A stretch of DNA of 56,292 nt from Leptospiraceae bacterium. Its GTDB lineage: Bacteria > Spirochaetota > Leptospiria > Leptospirales > Leptospiraceae. Made by a program: the position numbers and the translations under genes. Position 1 is the first letter of the stretch; each line of letters opens with the position of its first letter. The stretch covers positions 1 to 56,292 of the forward strand of contig JAGOHK010000018.1 in the NCBI GenBank assembly GCA_017996175.1, read 5' to 3'. The notes below the pieces were generated by a model that was not told where the DNA came from, did not search any database, and saw only the letters and a list, made by a program, of their open reading frames with translations. This document shows positions 46,901 to 54,479 of the stretch, one piece after another.

Positions 46901-47143
46901 AATATCGTTTGTTCAAGTGTAATGAATTCTCTCTCCAATAAAGCAAAAGCTCAGATTATGCCATCCGTGCCAGAATTAGTTTCAGGAAATTTTAAAGAAG
47001 TTTTAGATATAGTAAAACCAGAAAAAACCAAATTTTTGAGTATGAACACTGAGTTCATTTATGAAGGTGATAATTTGATTGGAAATTTATTATTTTTACC
47101 AGACTTCGATGAGCTAGTAAAATTAATTTCTAGACTATCTTAA
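43952..47143 (+). CDS. cheA: Chemotaxis histidine kinase CheA with C-terminal CheC/CheX-like domain
   Basis: A 1063-residue CheA. P1/Hpt covers residues 1-105 with phospho-acceptor His48 (AAHSLKSSAAF). A P2-like region covers about 190-275, P3 dimerisation about 310-375 and P4 kinase about 376-560 (N-box HLIRNSIDHGI, DDGKGL, GRGVGMNVV). The P5 CheW-like domain lies at about 567-705. After a charged linker, residues about 860-1063 resemble CheC/CheX phosphatases: a first helix NTGMMNAGLVLSQL lacking the usual Glu, and a second with intact ExxN (Glu981, Asn984 in MEISNIVCSSVMNSL). The TTG start has AGGAGAAG upstream. The fusion would put kinase and CheY-P phosphatase activities in one protein (inference). 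Confidence 0.93.
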   Translation: MSGILGEYTEIFLEESEDQIEELNANLLRLETDHNNPEIINDIFRAAHSLKSSAAFVGLYNLSDLAHKMENLLQKIREGKLSINVNLVNLLFECFDLIKEVIDAVGRGEKMDNSYSDMIAKLESYEKSQAGQSGNPTATRQPIQSKEEQVSVIPEPVNETSSPTSNEPIAPLILEEDEIRELEEELKIRNAKAFDVRVALKKDTPMKGLRFTLILQNLKLNAVIYKCNPDVEALERGIDQSFINFILITQLSNEEIHKLIMVDMVDYIDISLRNVQSSSMRASEKPENKITQEAKKERSAVQEKESDKALTKSIKVSSEKLDQLMNNVGELVITNSGFQKIYDDLVRNFGDDTIFSELKSKIDQINRISKDLQSGIMNTRMVPIGSVFNRFSRLVRDLSMETGKKVHLNLMGENTELDKKVVDMIGEPMLHLIRNSIDHGIESPEERKKAGKSEYGTVELNAYQGGNNIMVEIKDDGKGLNKSRILKKAIENNLISASDAQNLADNEVYQFIFAAGFSTAAEVTDISGRGVGMNVVNKLIQDFKGKILINTTEGFGTSFTLCFPQALAIIPSILVSMEEEIYAFPLSEVFETIRIKKDQINTLEGHEIINLRGEVLPIYRLNKIIGLADKLDLEEAPVVIVNYNSRKLGFIVDELIGKHETVIKTLEKNYKNIKGLTGASIMGDGTIILVLDIGGLIDITTSNILNTSNLTGKEMMRLNTSRSIDVNTSNVVFKTQSSTNIFNNSLLGLQLVDKSKKKKDKSERKKNMIEQEQVIKISEQEPVMEETKQTPKVEEPKKENPYLIVEKVEPEKTYTQPEEPKVSNSVDIENLAGSSEDDHVKARELLKGFSDQTKKRVESLIPDRPINEMLSKEEIRKLESVVNTGMMNAGLVLSQLVGSNVELFMPEIMLTDKDELVSVIRDANEHFFGMKVRMNGDLNGNLLMIFSEDKGKELASKLLKENEASDLAKKLSDDSLSVLMEISNIVCSSVMNSLSNKAKAQIMPSVPELVSGNFKEVLDIVKPEKTKFLSMNTEFIYEGDNLIGNLLFLPDFDELVKLISRLS

Positions 47144-47251
47144 TGACTTTGCTGTTATAGAAAAAGAAATTAATGAAAAATAATAAGGCTATTGTAAGAA
47201 TGTTAGGAAAAGTTTATGAATTTAACGATTCAAAAGCCAACGACATTATGC

Positions 47252-47312
47252 TCACCGCTAGGTGTAAACCTCACTTGATTGTTTGGCTCACCTTGGGTAT
47301 GCTGAGCCAAAC
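47252..47312. repeat. REP-like hairpin between cheA and cheB
   Basis: GTTTGGCTCA (47281-47290) and TGAGCCAAAC (47303-47312) form a perfect 10-bp stem with a 12-base loop, preceded by a small CACC-GCTA-GGTG hairpin. No T-run follows, so it is not a classical terminator. It may be a repeat, an attenuator or an mRNA-stabilising structure. It lies in the 186-bp gap that interrupts the chemotaxis operon. Confidence 0.55.
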
Positions 47313-47329
47313 GAATTGAGGACTTTCAG

Positions 47330-48397
47330 TTGAGTAATATAGAGTTTAGCCGAAAAATTAGAGCAATAGTTATAGATGATTCTGCTTTAGTTCGAAATAT
47401 TTTGACTGACTTATTGCAATCAGATGGTACTATAGAAGTGATTGCTACTGGAAAAACTGGATTAGAATGTGTTCAGTTGGCAGAGAAATACCAACCGGAT
47501 GTAATTACACTAGACATTGAAATGCCCGTGATGGATGGGCTGACTGCATTAGAGAATTTAAGCAAAAAAAATATTAGAGTTGCAGTTATAATGCTTTCTG
47601 TATTAACTCAACATGGAGCAAAAGCAACGTTCCAAGCACTTGAACTTGGCGCTATAGATTTCGTTCCCAAACCTTCTAGCTCTATGAAAATGGATCTACA
47701 AGAAATCGGGACGATACTAAAGTCTAGAATACTTGGTTATTTTGATCATGAAGTAAAGCGAAAAACCCCAAGAGTAAAAATAAAAGTTGGAAATTTTCCA
47801 GAGAATAGAAAAGTTCCTATTCGGGCTGTTGGTATTGGTACTTCTACAGGAGGACCAAATGCATTGCATAGTTTATTTAAGCAAATACCGGCTGATTTTC
47901 AACATCCTATTTTTGTAGTACAGCATATGCCAGCAGGTTTTACAAAAGCGTTTGCGGAAAGATTGGATGAGTTTAGTAAGATTCGAGTAAAAGAAGCGGA
48001 AAATGGAGAAAATGTTGTTTCAGGTACTGCCTATATTGCACCCGGAAATTTTCACATGAAGATTCTAAGGAAAGATCAAAATATTTCCATTGAATTAGAG
48101 CAAGGACCTTTAGTGAATGGACATAGACCATCGGTTGATGTTACATTTGACAGTTTAAGGGCTTGTTACGGTAATGCATTAGTGGGAGTAATTATGACGG
48201 GTATGGGGAAGGATGGAGCTGATTCTATTAAAAGAGTCAAGGAAGTAGGTGGAGTTACTTTGGCACAAGATGAAAAAACATCAGTGATTTATGGAATGAA
48301 CAGACAAGCTATTGAAGGTGGTGGTATTGACCAAGTTCTTCCATTAGCAGAAATTGTTCCTAATATTATACGTATTATTAAAGAAAGAGGAAATTAA
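47330..48397 (+). CDS. cheB: Chemotaxis response regulator protein-glutamate methylesterase CheB
   Basis: Receiver domain with phospho-acceptor Asp62 (VITLDIEMPVMDG), linker, and methylesterase domain from about residue 160 with catalytic Ser172 (GIGTSTGGPNAL), His199 (VQHMPAGFTKAF) and Asp in GMGKDGADS. It demethylates and deamidates chemoreceptors. The 355-residue length is normal. The TTG start has GAGGA 7 bases upstream, and cheY follows directly after the stop. No CheR methyltransferase is encoded in the window. Confidence 0.96.
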   Translation: MSNIEFSRKIRAIVIDDSALVRNILTDLLQSDGTIEVIATGKTGLECVQLAEKYQPDVITLDIEMPVMDGLTALENLSKKNIRVAVIMLSVLTQHGAKATFQALELGAIDFVPKPSSSMKMDLQEIGTILKSRILGYFDHEVKRKTPRVKIKVGNFPENRKVPIRAVGIGTSTGGPNALHSLFKQIPADFQHPIFVVQHMPAGFTKAFAERLDEFSKIRVKEAENGENVVSGTAYIAPGNFHMKILRKDQNISIELEQGPLVNGHRPSVDVTFDSLRACYGNALVGVIMTGMGKDGADSIKRVKEVGGVTLAQDEKTSVIYGMNRQAIEGGGIDQVLPLAEIVPNIIRIIKERGN

Positions 48398-48398
48398 A

Positions 48399-48761
48399 AT
48401 GGCCAAGATTTTGGTTGTGGATGACGCGAAATTTATGCGAACCCTAGTTAAGGATGCTTTGACGGCAGTCGGTCATACTATTGTAGGAGAAGCGGAGAAT
48501 GGTAATATTGCGGTAGAACAATATAAGCTGCTACGTCCGGATTTAGTTACAATGGATATTACGATGAGAGAGAAAGATGGAATCGTTGCGACAGGAGAAA
48601 TTATAAAAATGGATCCTAAAGCAAAGGTAATCATGGTAACAGCTCTCGGACAAGAAGATTTATTAGCAAAAGCTATTAAAATGGGAGTTAAGGACTTTGT
48701 AGTAAAGCCATTCCCGCCAGAAAGACTACAACAGGCAGCAGCGAAAGCACTTGGGATTTAA
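48399..48761 (+). CDS. cheY: Chemotaxis response regulator CheY
   Basis: A 120-residue single receiver domain with Asp8/Asp9 (ILVVDDAKFM), phospho-acceptor Asp53 (VTMDITMREKDG), Thr in MVTALG and Lys in VVKPFPP. The ATG at 48399 is chosen over the longer frame starting at 48354 because AAGAGG (48385-48390) lies at the right distance and because the protein then begins MAKILVVDD as in other CheY proteins. It carries phosphorylation from CheA to the flagellar switch. Confidence 0.95.
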   Translation: MAKILVVDDAKFMRTLVKDALTAVGHTIVGEAENGNIAVEQYKLLRPDLVTMDITMREKDGIVATGEIIKMDPKAKVIMVTALGQEDLLAKAIKMGVKDFVVKPFPPERLQQAAAKALGI

Positions 48762-48772
48762 GTTTTGAATCA

Positions 48773-49546
48773 ATGGAAGTTACGGATGCACAAGAAGAAA
48801 AAGACTCTCTTCCATTTACAATCCGATGGAATAATCCCGACGGCGGTTATTCCGAAGGTCCCCTTTCTCTATTATGGAGTTTAATTGAAAGTTATAAGGT
48901 AGATATATTTGATGTATCTCTTTCCAAAATAACGGAAGACTTTATTCAATTTATAAAACTTTCCAAAACAATTTCTATAGAACTCAGTACAGAATTTATT
49001 AAAATGGCGGCTAACTTGGTGTATCTCAAGTCCAAGTCGCTTTTACCTAACCCTGGATTTGAAGAATTTGAGTCTGAAGCAAAATTACCAAAAGAACTCG
49101 TTGAAAAATTATTAGAGCATAAAAAATTTCAATTAGCCGGAAGAAAGTTAGGCGAAATAGATGAAATTAGTGCAGGAGTTTTTAAGAGAGAGTCGAATCA
49201 AATATTAATTGATTTCCCTACAGATGAAAATTGGTTAGATTTAGATTTACTCGATTTAATATCAGCCTTTAATAACATACTTGAAACAAGAGCGGTTAAT
49301 GAAGAGATACCTAATCTACTGATTGCAGATCAGGATTATTCAATTGATAAAAAAATTAAAACAATTGAAGAGTTATTGGAACAAAGAAAGGAAATTGATT
49401 TTTCGGATATATTCGATTCTACAGAGCCAGATACGTATGATATAGTTTTTTCTTTTCTTGCGCTTTTAGAGATTGTAAAGTTAAAAAAAGTTGCCATTAA
49501 GCAACATAAAATGTTTGGAAATATCAGAATATTTTTGGTCAGTTGA
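48773..49546 (+). CDS. scpA: Segregation and condensation protein ScpA
   Basis: Kleisin subunit of the SMC-ScpAB condensin complex, 257 residues. The N-terminal region GPLSLLWSLIESYKVDIFDVSLSKITEDF is the family signature that contacts the SMC neck. MAANLVYLKSKSLLP follows, and the C-terminal winged helix (TYDIVFSFLALLEIVKLKK) contacts the SMC head. It starts 11 bp after cheY and overlaps scpB by 4 bp. Confidence 0.95.
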   Translation: MEVTDAQEEKDSLPFTIRWNNPDGGYSEGPLSLLWSLIESYKVDIFDVSLSKITEDFIQFIKLSKTISIELSTEFIKMAANLVYLKSKSLLPNPGFEEFESEAKLPKELVEKLLEHKKFQLAGRKLGEIDEISAGVFKRESNQILIDFPTDENWLDLDLLDLISAFNNILETRAVNEEIPNLLIADQDYSIDKKIKTIEELLEQRKEIDFSDIFDSTEPDTYDIVFSFLALLEIVKLKKVAIKQHKMFGNIRIFLVS

Positions 49547-50145
49547 TATTGGAAAATAATCAAAATACAAGAGAATACAATAAGGGTTTAATTGAGGCTT
49601 TAATTTTTCTTTCAGGTGAGCCTGTAAAGTTAGCGAGTCTTGCTGATTCAATTAAATTGGAAAAATCATTCGTGCGTGAATTGTTAGAAGAACTTATCTT
49701 AGACTATTCCGAGAAAAACGGAGGATTTTTATTAAAAGAAATCGCTGGCGGATACCAGTTCTTAACCAATGAAGTCTATTATAAAGTATTGGGAAGTATT
49801 TTTAAAGAGAAAAAACGAGAAACACTTTCTCGCGGAACACTCGACACATTAGCCATTATCTCCTACAAACAACCGATCACATTACCAGAGATTGACGAAA
49901 TACGCGGAGTATCCTCTCGTAATATGGTTTCTACGTTAATAGCAAAAAAATTAGTCAAAGCTGTTGGACAAAAAGAAGTTCCAGGAAGACCTACACTTTA
50001 TGGAACAACGAATGAGTTTTTAATTCACTTCGGTCTGAATAAACTTTCTGATTTACCTATGCCAGTTGAGGTAAAAGAATTGAAGTTTGATGACTTGGAG
50101 GATTTGAAACCACAAAAGGAAGAGGAAGAAATATTTAATGAATGA
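49543..50145 (+). CDS. scpB: Segregation and condensation protein ScpB
   Basis: Second kite/winged-helix subunit of the SMC-ScpAB complex, 200 residues. Diagnostic stretches are GLIEALIFLSGEPVKLASLA, TLDTLAIISYKQPITLPEIDEIRGV and GRPTLYGTTNEFLIHFGL. Translation begins at TTG (49543 or 49549) overlapping the scpA stop. The acidic tail overlaps pheA by 8 bp. Confidence 0.95.
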   Translation: MILENNQNTREYNKGLIEALIFLSGEPVKLASLADSIKLEKSFVRELLEELILDYSEKNGGFLLKEIAGGYQFLTNEVYYKVLGSIFKEKKRETLSRGTLDTLAIISYKQPITLPEIDEIRGVSSRNMVSTLIAKKLVKAVGQKEVPGRPTLYGTTNEFLIHFGLNKLSDLPMPVEVKELKFDDLEDLKPQKEEEEIFNE

Positions 50146-51217
50146 AGATTTATCCCATCTAAGAACACGAATTGATGAACTCGACATTGAAATTGTGAAT
50201 AAAATCCAAGAGAGAGCGTCTATCGCAAGTAAAATCGGAGAAGTCAAACGCGCAAATGGAGAAGAAATATTTCGCCCTGATAGAGAAAAGGAAGTTTACA
50301 AGAAGGTAACAACGAATAACCACGGACCCCTTTCTGATTTAGCTTTAATCTCAATTTATAGAGAGATCATGTCAGGCTCAATCGCGATTGAGAAGGCATT
50401 AGACGTAGGATACCTTGGACCGGAAGGATCTTTTTCTAACCAAGCCACTCGGGAAAGATTTGGTGCTTCCATTAAATCAACTCCGTTTACCTCGATTCCA
50501 GAAGTATTTAGAGCTGTAGAATCTAGAAGATGTGATTATGGAGTGGTTCCAATTGAGAATTCTACAGAGGGTCTTGTCAATTCTACTTTAGATATGCTTT
50601 TGACATCAGACCTTTATATATACTCAGAAATTTACATGAGAATCTCAATGCACTTGCTAGGATTTGAATCTGATTTATCTAAAATCAAAACGTTATACGG
50701 AATACGAATTGCAAATTCTCAGTGTAAAAATTGGATAACGGCTAATTTACCAAATGTAGAAATAATAGAAACATCCTCAACTGCTAAGGCTGCGATGATG
50801 GTCGCAGAAAAAAAAGAAGGAGTAGCGATTGCTTCTAAAATTGCGGCGGATATTTATGGACTAAATGTAATTCGTGAGTCAATTGAGGATTTGCCGAATA
50901 ATACTACAAGATTTTTAATTATTGGAAAATCACAATGTCTACCAACAGGGCATGACAAAACATCTATTGTTTTTTCCGTAGCGGATAAACCTGGTTCGCT
51001 TTATACTGCGCTCAAACCTTTTTTTGAGAATAATATCAATTTGACGAAAGTTGAGTCCAGACCAACACGAAGGAATTCATGGGAATACAATTTTTTTATA
51101 GATTTCCATGGACACGAGAAAGACGAAGTGATTGGAAGTGTTTTGGGGAAGCTAAAAGAGAGAGCTACCTATCTTAGAATTTTGGGGTCATACCCTGCGA
51201 CTGAGCCATTGGTGTGA
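50138..51217 (+). CDS. pheA: Bifunctional chorismate mutase/prephenate dehydratase (P-protein)
   Basis: Catalyses chorismate to prephenate to phenylpyruvate in phenylalanine synthesis. Residues 1-90 form an AroQ-type chorismate mutase (LRTRIDELDIEIVNKIQERA), 92-270 prephenate dehydratase (YLGPEGSFSNQA; NNTTRFLII with the TRF motif) and 275-359 an ACT domain with ESRP for feedback binding of phenylalanine (KVESRPTRRNSWEY). The gene overlaps scpB and tyrA at its two ends, so it is part of one operon. Confidence 0.95.
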   Translation: MNEDLSHLRTRIDELDIEIVNKIQERASIASKIGEVKRANGEEIFRPDREKEVYKKVTTNNHGPLSDLALISIYREIMSGSIAIEKALDVGYLGPEGSFSNQATRERFGASIKSTPFTSIPEVFRAVESRRCDYGVVPIENSTEGLVNSTLDMLLTSDLYIYSEIYMRISMHLLGFESDLSKIKTLYGIRIANSQCKNWITANLPNVEIIETSSTAKAAMMVAEKKEGVAIASKIAADIYGLNVIRESIEDLPNNTTRFLIIGKSQCLPTGHDKTSIVFSVADKPGSLYTALKPFFENNINLTKVESRPTRRNSWEYNFFIDFHGHEKDEVIGSVLGKLKERATYLRILGSYPATEPLV

Positions 51218-52116
51218 ATTCTCCATTTAATAAAGTTTTAATTTATGGATTGGGGCTAATGGGTGCTTCCCTCTCTTTAGCAATTCGAAATAAAAAACTT
51301 GGTTGTGAAATCACAGGCGTTGTAAGATCAGAAAAAAGCAGGGATGAAGGTTTATCACAAAAAATTGCAAATAAAATTCTTTTAGAATCTGAATTTCTAA
51401 AATCGAATTCATGGAATGAGTATGACTTCATTGTATTTTCTCTACCCGTAGATTTAACTTGCGACAAAATAGATTTAATTCCAGCGGATTACCGTGGTTA
51501 TATCACAGATCTCGGTTCAACAAAACAATCCATCATACAAAAAGTAGAATCCAAGTTTATAAAAGAGCATAATTACTATTCGTCGCATCCTATGGCGGGG
51601 TCAGAACAAGCAGGATTGAGTTATGCAAAAGTTGATTTATATGAAAATCGGCTATGTATCCTTACAAAGTCGAAAGGTGTATCCAAACACGCCATAGATA
51701 AAATCACTCAATTTTGGAAAATGATTGGATCTATCACAATTGAAATGAATGCGAAGGAACACGATGAAGTTCTTTCTTATTTGTCGCATACTCCTCATAT
51801 ACTTTCTTCTATTCTTGTGAACTGGGCATATAATAATAAAAAAGTAAAATTTTATACTGATAAATCTCCCATTCCGCTTACCGGTGGTGGATTTCGTGAT
51901 ATGTCTAGGATTGCCGGCTCTAATCCTGATATGTGGAATGCAATTATTAATACCAATAAAGAATCCATTCACGATTCACTCCTTGAATTTAGAAAAGAAA
52001 TTGATCGATTATTATTAACCCTCGAGTCACCATCTGAGAATACTGACCATGAATTCTGGAAAAATTATTTTATAGAATCCAAGAAATCTAGAAGCCAAAT
52101 CTTAAAGTTAGATTAA
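51214..52116 (+). CDS. tyrA: Prephenate dehydrogenase
   Basis: NAD(P)-dependent conversion of prephenate to 4-hydroxyphenylpyruvate for tyrosine synthesis, 300 residues. The Rossmann motif is YGLGLMGASLSLAI at the N-terminus, SSHPMAGSEQAG forms the active site and SHTPHILSSILV holds the catalytic His region. The GTG start overlaps the pheA stop. There is no extra ACT or chorismate mutase domain, as the mutase is supplied by pheA next door. Confidence 0.93.
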   Translation: MNSPFNKVLIYGLGLMGASLSLAIRNKKLGCEITGVVRSEKSRDEGLSQKIANKILLESEFLKSNSWNEYDFIVFSLPVDLTCDKIDLIPADYRGYITDLGSTKQSIIQKVESKFIKEHNYYSSHPMAGSEQAGLSYAKVDLYENRLCILTKSKGVSKHAIDKITQFWKMIGSITIEMNAKEHDEVLSYLSHTPHILSSILVNWAYNNKKVKFYTDKSPIPLTGGGFRDMSRIAGSNPDMWNAIINTNKESIHDSLLEFRKEIDRLLLTLESPSENTDHEFWKNYFIESKKSRSQILKLD

Positions 52117-52169
52117 TAAAAACACTTGCGAAATCTCTCCACACCTAAAAACTGACACCATACATCTCG

Positions 52170-52243
<74 letters not shown>

Positions 52244-52345
52244 TTAGCATTTTTCTTACAAAAATAATCCACTGAAAGACCCTACAAAACCTGATATTTC
52301 AGTGTGCTGCTTGCTGTCTAAATTGCGGTTAATCAATAGTCAACG

Positions 52346-52993
52346 ATGCTTAGTATAATTATTCCTACTGAATATAATGAGCCTAATTCTTTTTTTCATA
52401 GAACATTACAGCCATTTTCCGCATCTAGTGATTTAGAAATTATATATGTTAGTAAATCAGACGCATATACTAGAGCAGAAAGGTTAAATATTGGATTTCA
52501 AAAATCGAAAGGGGATCTTATTTTGTTTCATCATCCTCGGAGTTTTATTGAAGAAAAAGGGATTCAATATTTAATAGACCTGAGTAATAAAAAAAATCGT
52601 AAATTAATTTGGGGCGGTTTTACTCACAAATTTGACTTAGAACATTTTTTATTGAGGTTTACTTCTTGGTATTCCAATCAAATCAGGGCTAAGTTAAAAG
52701 GAATTTTTTATTTAGATCATTGTATCTTTTTCGATAGAATGTTGTGGAAAGAAAATTTACCTCATGTAGAAATTTTTGAAGATACAATTTTGAGTTATCA
52801 ACTACTGTCTTTCGCAAAACCGGTATTACTCCCTTATATCAGTGAGACCTCTTCGATTCGTTTCCAACAAAAAGGAATTTGGATGCAAAGTATTCTGAAC
52901 CAGCTCCTGAAAATTGGTTTTCATTTAAAAATAAATCCTTCTTTTATGAATCAAATTTATGAAAAAAACCTTTGGTTAAATAATAAATATTAA
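52346..52993 (+). CDS. Family 2 glycosyltransferase-like protein
   Basis: A 215-residue GT-A fold protein. MLSIIIPTEYNE opens the nucleotide-binding strand, SDAYTRAERLNIGFQKSKGDLILFHHPRS corresponds to the family's RA-x-N-G...GDLLLFLH segment, and GIFYLDHCIFFDRMLW with VEIFEDTILSYQL matches the later D-x-x-F and ED motifs. This resembles the small GT2 group annotated TIGR04283. The DxD position reads HHP instead of HAD, so activity is less certain. It may act on a surface glycan or lipid. No sugar genes are adjacent. Confidence 0.72.
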   Translation: MLSIIIPTEYNEPNSFFHRTLQPFSASSDLEIIYVSKSDAYTRAERLNIGFQKSKGDLILFHHPRSFIEEKGIQYLIDLSNKKNRKLIWGGFTHKFDLEHFLLRFTSWYSNQIRAKLKGIFYLDHCIFFDRMLWKENLPHVEIFEDTILSYQLLSFAKPVLLPYISETSSIRFQQKGIWMQSILNQLLKIGFHLKINPSFMNQIYEKNLWLNNKY

Positions 52994-52994
52994 T

Positions 52995-53205
52995 TTAACG
53001 TAAGTTCGCTGTAATGAGATATTACTCTCTGTCACCCCCATTATGGTGCGACCCAAGGAGCAACATTGAGTTTCGTTTTCTGTCGGGGGTATCAAGAATT
53101 ATAAAATGCTACTTAGAACTAGAGATTCCCGATAGAAAATTTTGGGAATTACATATTGAACGACTCTTTAGTGTTACTTAAATCCTTACATCGAGTTCAG
53201 GTTAA
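52995..53205. mobile_element. MITE-like element, copy 2 (about 211 bp)
   Basis: Ends TTAACGTAAGTTCGCTGTAA and TTACATCGAGTTCAGGTTAA are inverted repeats matching those of copy 1 at 17050-17264, and the interior is the same sequence in reverse orientation (CTAGAGATTCCCGATAGAA). It starts one base after the stop codon of the glycosyltransferase gene. It encodes nothing. Confidence 0.72.
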
Positions 53206-53262
53206 ATAAAATGAAAAAAAAGGGGTGACTCTTTGTTATAATGGGTAGATAAAACAAAATAA

Positions 53263-53302
53263 GTAAAGATACAATTCACAAAAATCATAATTGTATCTTT
53301 AC
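53263..53302. promoter_or_regulatory. Perfect 14-bp inverted repeat upstream of the M23 lipoprotein gene
   Basis: GTAAAGATACAATT (53263-53276) and AATTGTATCTTTAC (53289-53302) surround a 12-base loop, ending 20 bp before the ATG. No T-run follows, so it is not a terminator for the upstream gene. It may be an operator or a hairpin in the leader RNA that affects translation. TTGTATCTTTA recurs inside the first codons at 53338. Confidence 0.6.
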
Positions 53303-53322
53303 GTAAAAAACTATCCTGTAAA

Positions 53323-54477
53323 ATGTTTCAAACAATCTTTGTATCTTTAAAATTTTTAAACAAAAATTATTACCAAATTTTAGTTCTATTCGGCTTTTTT
53401 CTTATTGGATGTAATTTACCTGAAAAAAATAGAGCGGCTAATCGAAATAAGGCGAAGGCGTATCGACAGAAGGCTTTTTTTGCCGAGTTATCTTTTCCAA
53501 AAACAAAGACGGTAAATGAGGAAATAACCTTTTCGCAAGAGAATTCGAATTCAGAAAATCCCACAGTAAAAGATTTACTCGAACAGTTGAATCTAAAAAA
53601 AGACTTGTATTGTAGTAATAAAATAAACGACCTAGACGATTTCCCGGTTGATCCAGCAAATCTTTGTTGTGATTTAAACTTTATGAATATTGATCCGAAA
53701 AAGGGCAAAGTTCATTACGGGTTCGATATTCCTTTAGTCGCAGGAACTCCACTCAAATGCCCCGATAAAGAAGATTGTTTAGTTGTAAGAGCTTATCCTG
53801 AATGGATTACTTCCAATGGATTCCCGAAACAAACCATTTACGGAGAATCGTTGTTAGTCTACTTCAAAAAGGCGGGATACTTCGGATTTTACGCTCATTT
53901 AAAAAGAGCTTTAGGTAGACAGGGAAGAATATTTACTTACAGAGAAGTTATGGCTTATTCAGGGAATACCGGGAGTATGTCTACGGGACCACATTTGCAT
54001 TTTACTTTATTTAGAAATCAAGATTGTTCCAATGGAGTATTTGACGAAAAAATGAAATTAGCCGTTCTAGATACGATTGAAGAAATTAAAGTTTTTGAAG
54101 CGAGAGAGAAAGGCATTTATCCTTCTGAGTTAGATTTAGGAGAAAGGAGTGCAACTGAAATATTAAAACGCTGCAAAGTAAATCTAAGCCAAGAGGCTAA
54201 CCGTGCTTGTATCGCTAGAAATTTTCCGAGAGATTTTATTGACCCTTTAGAAGTGACCTCAGATGAAACCATCCAAAAACTAGTTCTAGAAATTAATCCT
54301 AAGAGAATGAAAGATCGAGATATTTTAAAGTTATTTACCTACCACGAGAAAGTCCGCCGTGGTTCGGGGATTCATGATGAAATTAAAAAAAATACGGACA
54401 CTATACCGACTAACGTTTACGATTTACAGGATTTACTTAGGGGAATCAATTCAAATATTTTAGGAGAGGAGTTTTAG
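53323..54477 (+). CDS. M23-family (LytM-like) peptidase lipoprotein
   Basis: A 384-residue predicted lipoprotein (signal ending FFLIGC) with an M23 zinc endopeptidase domain at about 120-245. The zinc ligands are visible: HYGFD (His131, Asp135) and GPHLHF (His224, His226). The domain may cut peptidoglycan cross-bridges or act through a partner. The C-terminal ~140 residues are charged and helical with no family I recognise. A Cys pair before the domain (LCCDLNF) and two Cys within it (LKCPDKEDCLV) may form disulfides. The inverted repeat upstream suggests regulated expression. Confidence 0.82.
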   Translation: MFQTIFVSLKFLNKNYYQILVLFGFFLIGCNLPEKNRAANRNKAKAYRQKAFFAELSFPKTKTVNEEITFSQENSNSENPTVKDLLEQLNLKKDLYCSNKINDLDDFPVDPANLCCDLNFMNIDPKKGKVHYGFDIPLVAGTPLKCPDKEDCLVVRAYPEWITSNGFPKQTIYGESLLVYFKKAGYFGFYAHLKRALGRQGRIFTYREVMAYSGNTGSMSTGPHLHFTLFRNQDCSNGVFDEKMKLAVLDTIEEIKVFEAREKGIYPSELDLGERSATEILKRCKVNLSQEANRACIARNFPRDFIDPLEVTSDETIQKLVLEINPKRMKDRDILKLFTYHEKVRRGSGIHDEIKKNTDTIPTNVYDLQDLLRGINSNILGEEF

Positions 54478-54479
54478 GT

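Noticed and set aside
47174..47320. Small gene of 48 codons between cheA and cheB (possible CheD remnant)
   Set aside because: It has no ribosome site, its end is made of the hairpin repeat, and the peptide has no CheD motif.
48354..48398. Longer CheY starting inside cheB
   Set aside because: The extra 15 residues do not belong to the receiver domain, and AAGAGG is placed for the ATG at 48399.
53263..53302. Rho-independent terminator after the glycosyltransferase gene
   Set aside because: The stem is AT-rich and not followed by a T-run, and it is close to the start of the next gene.
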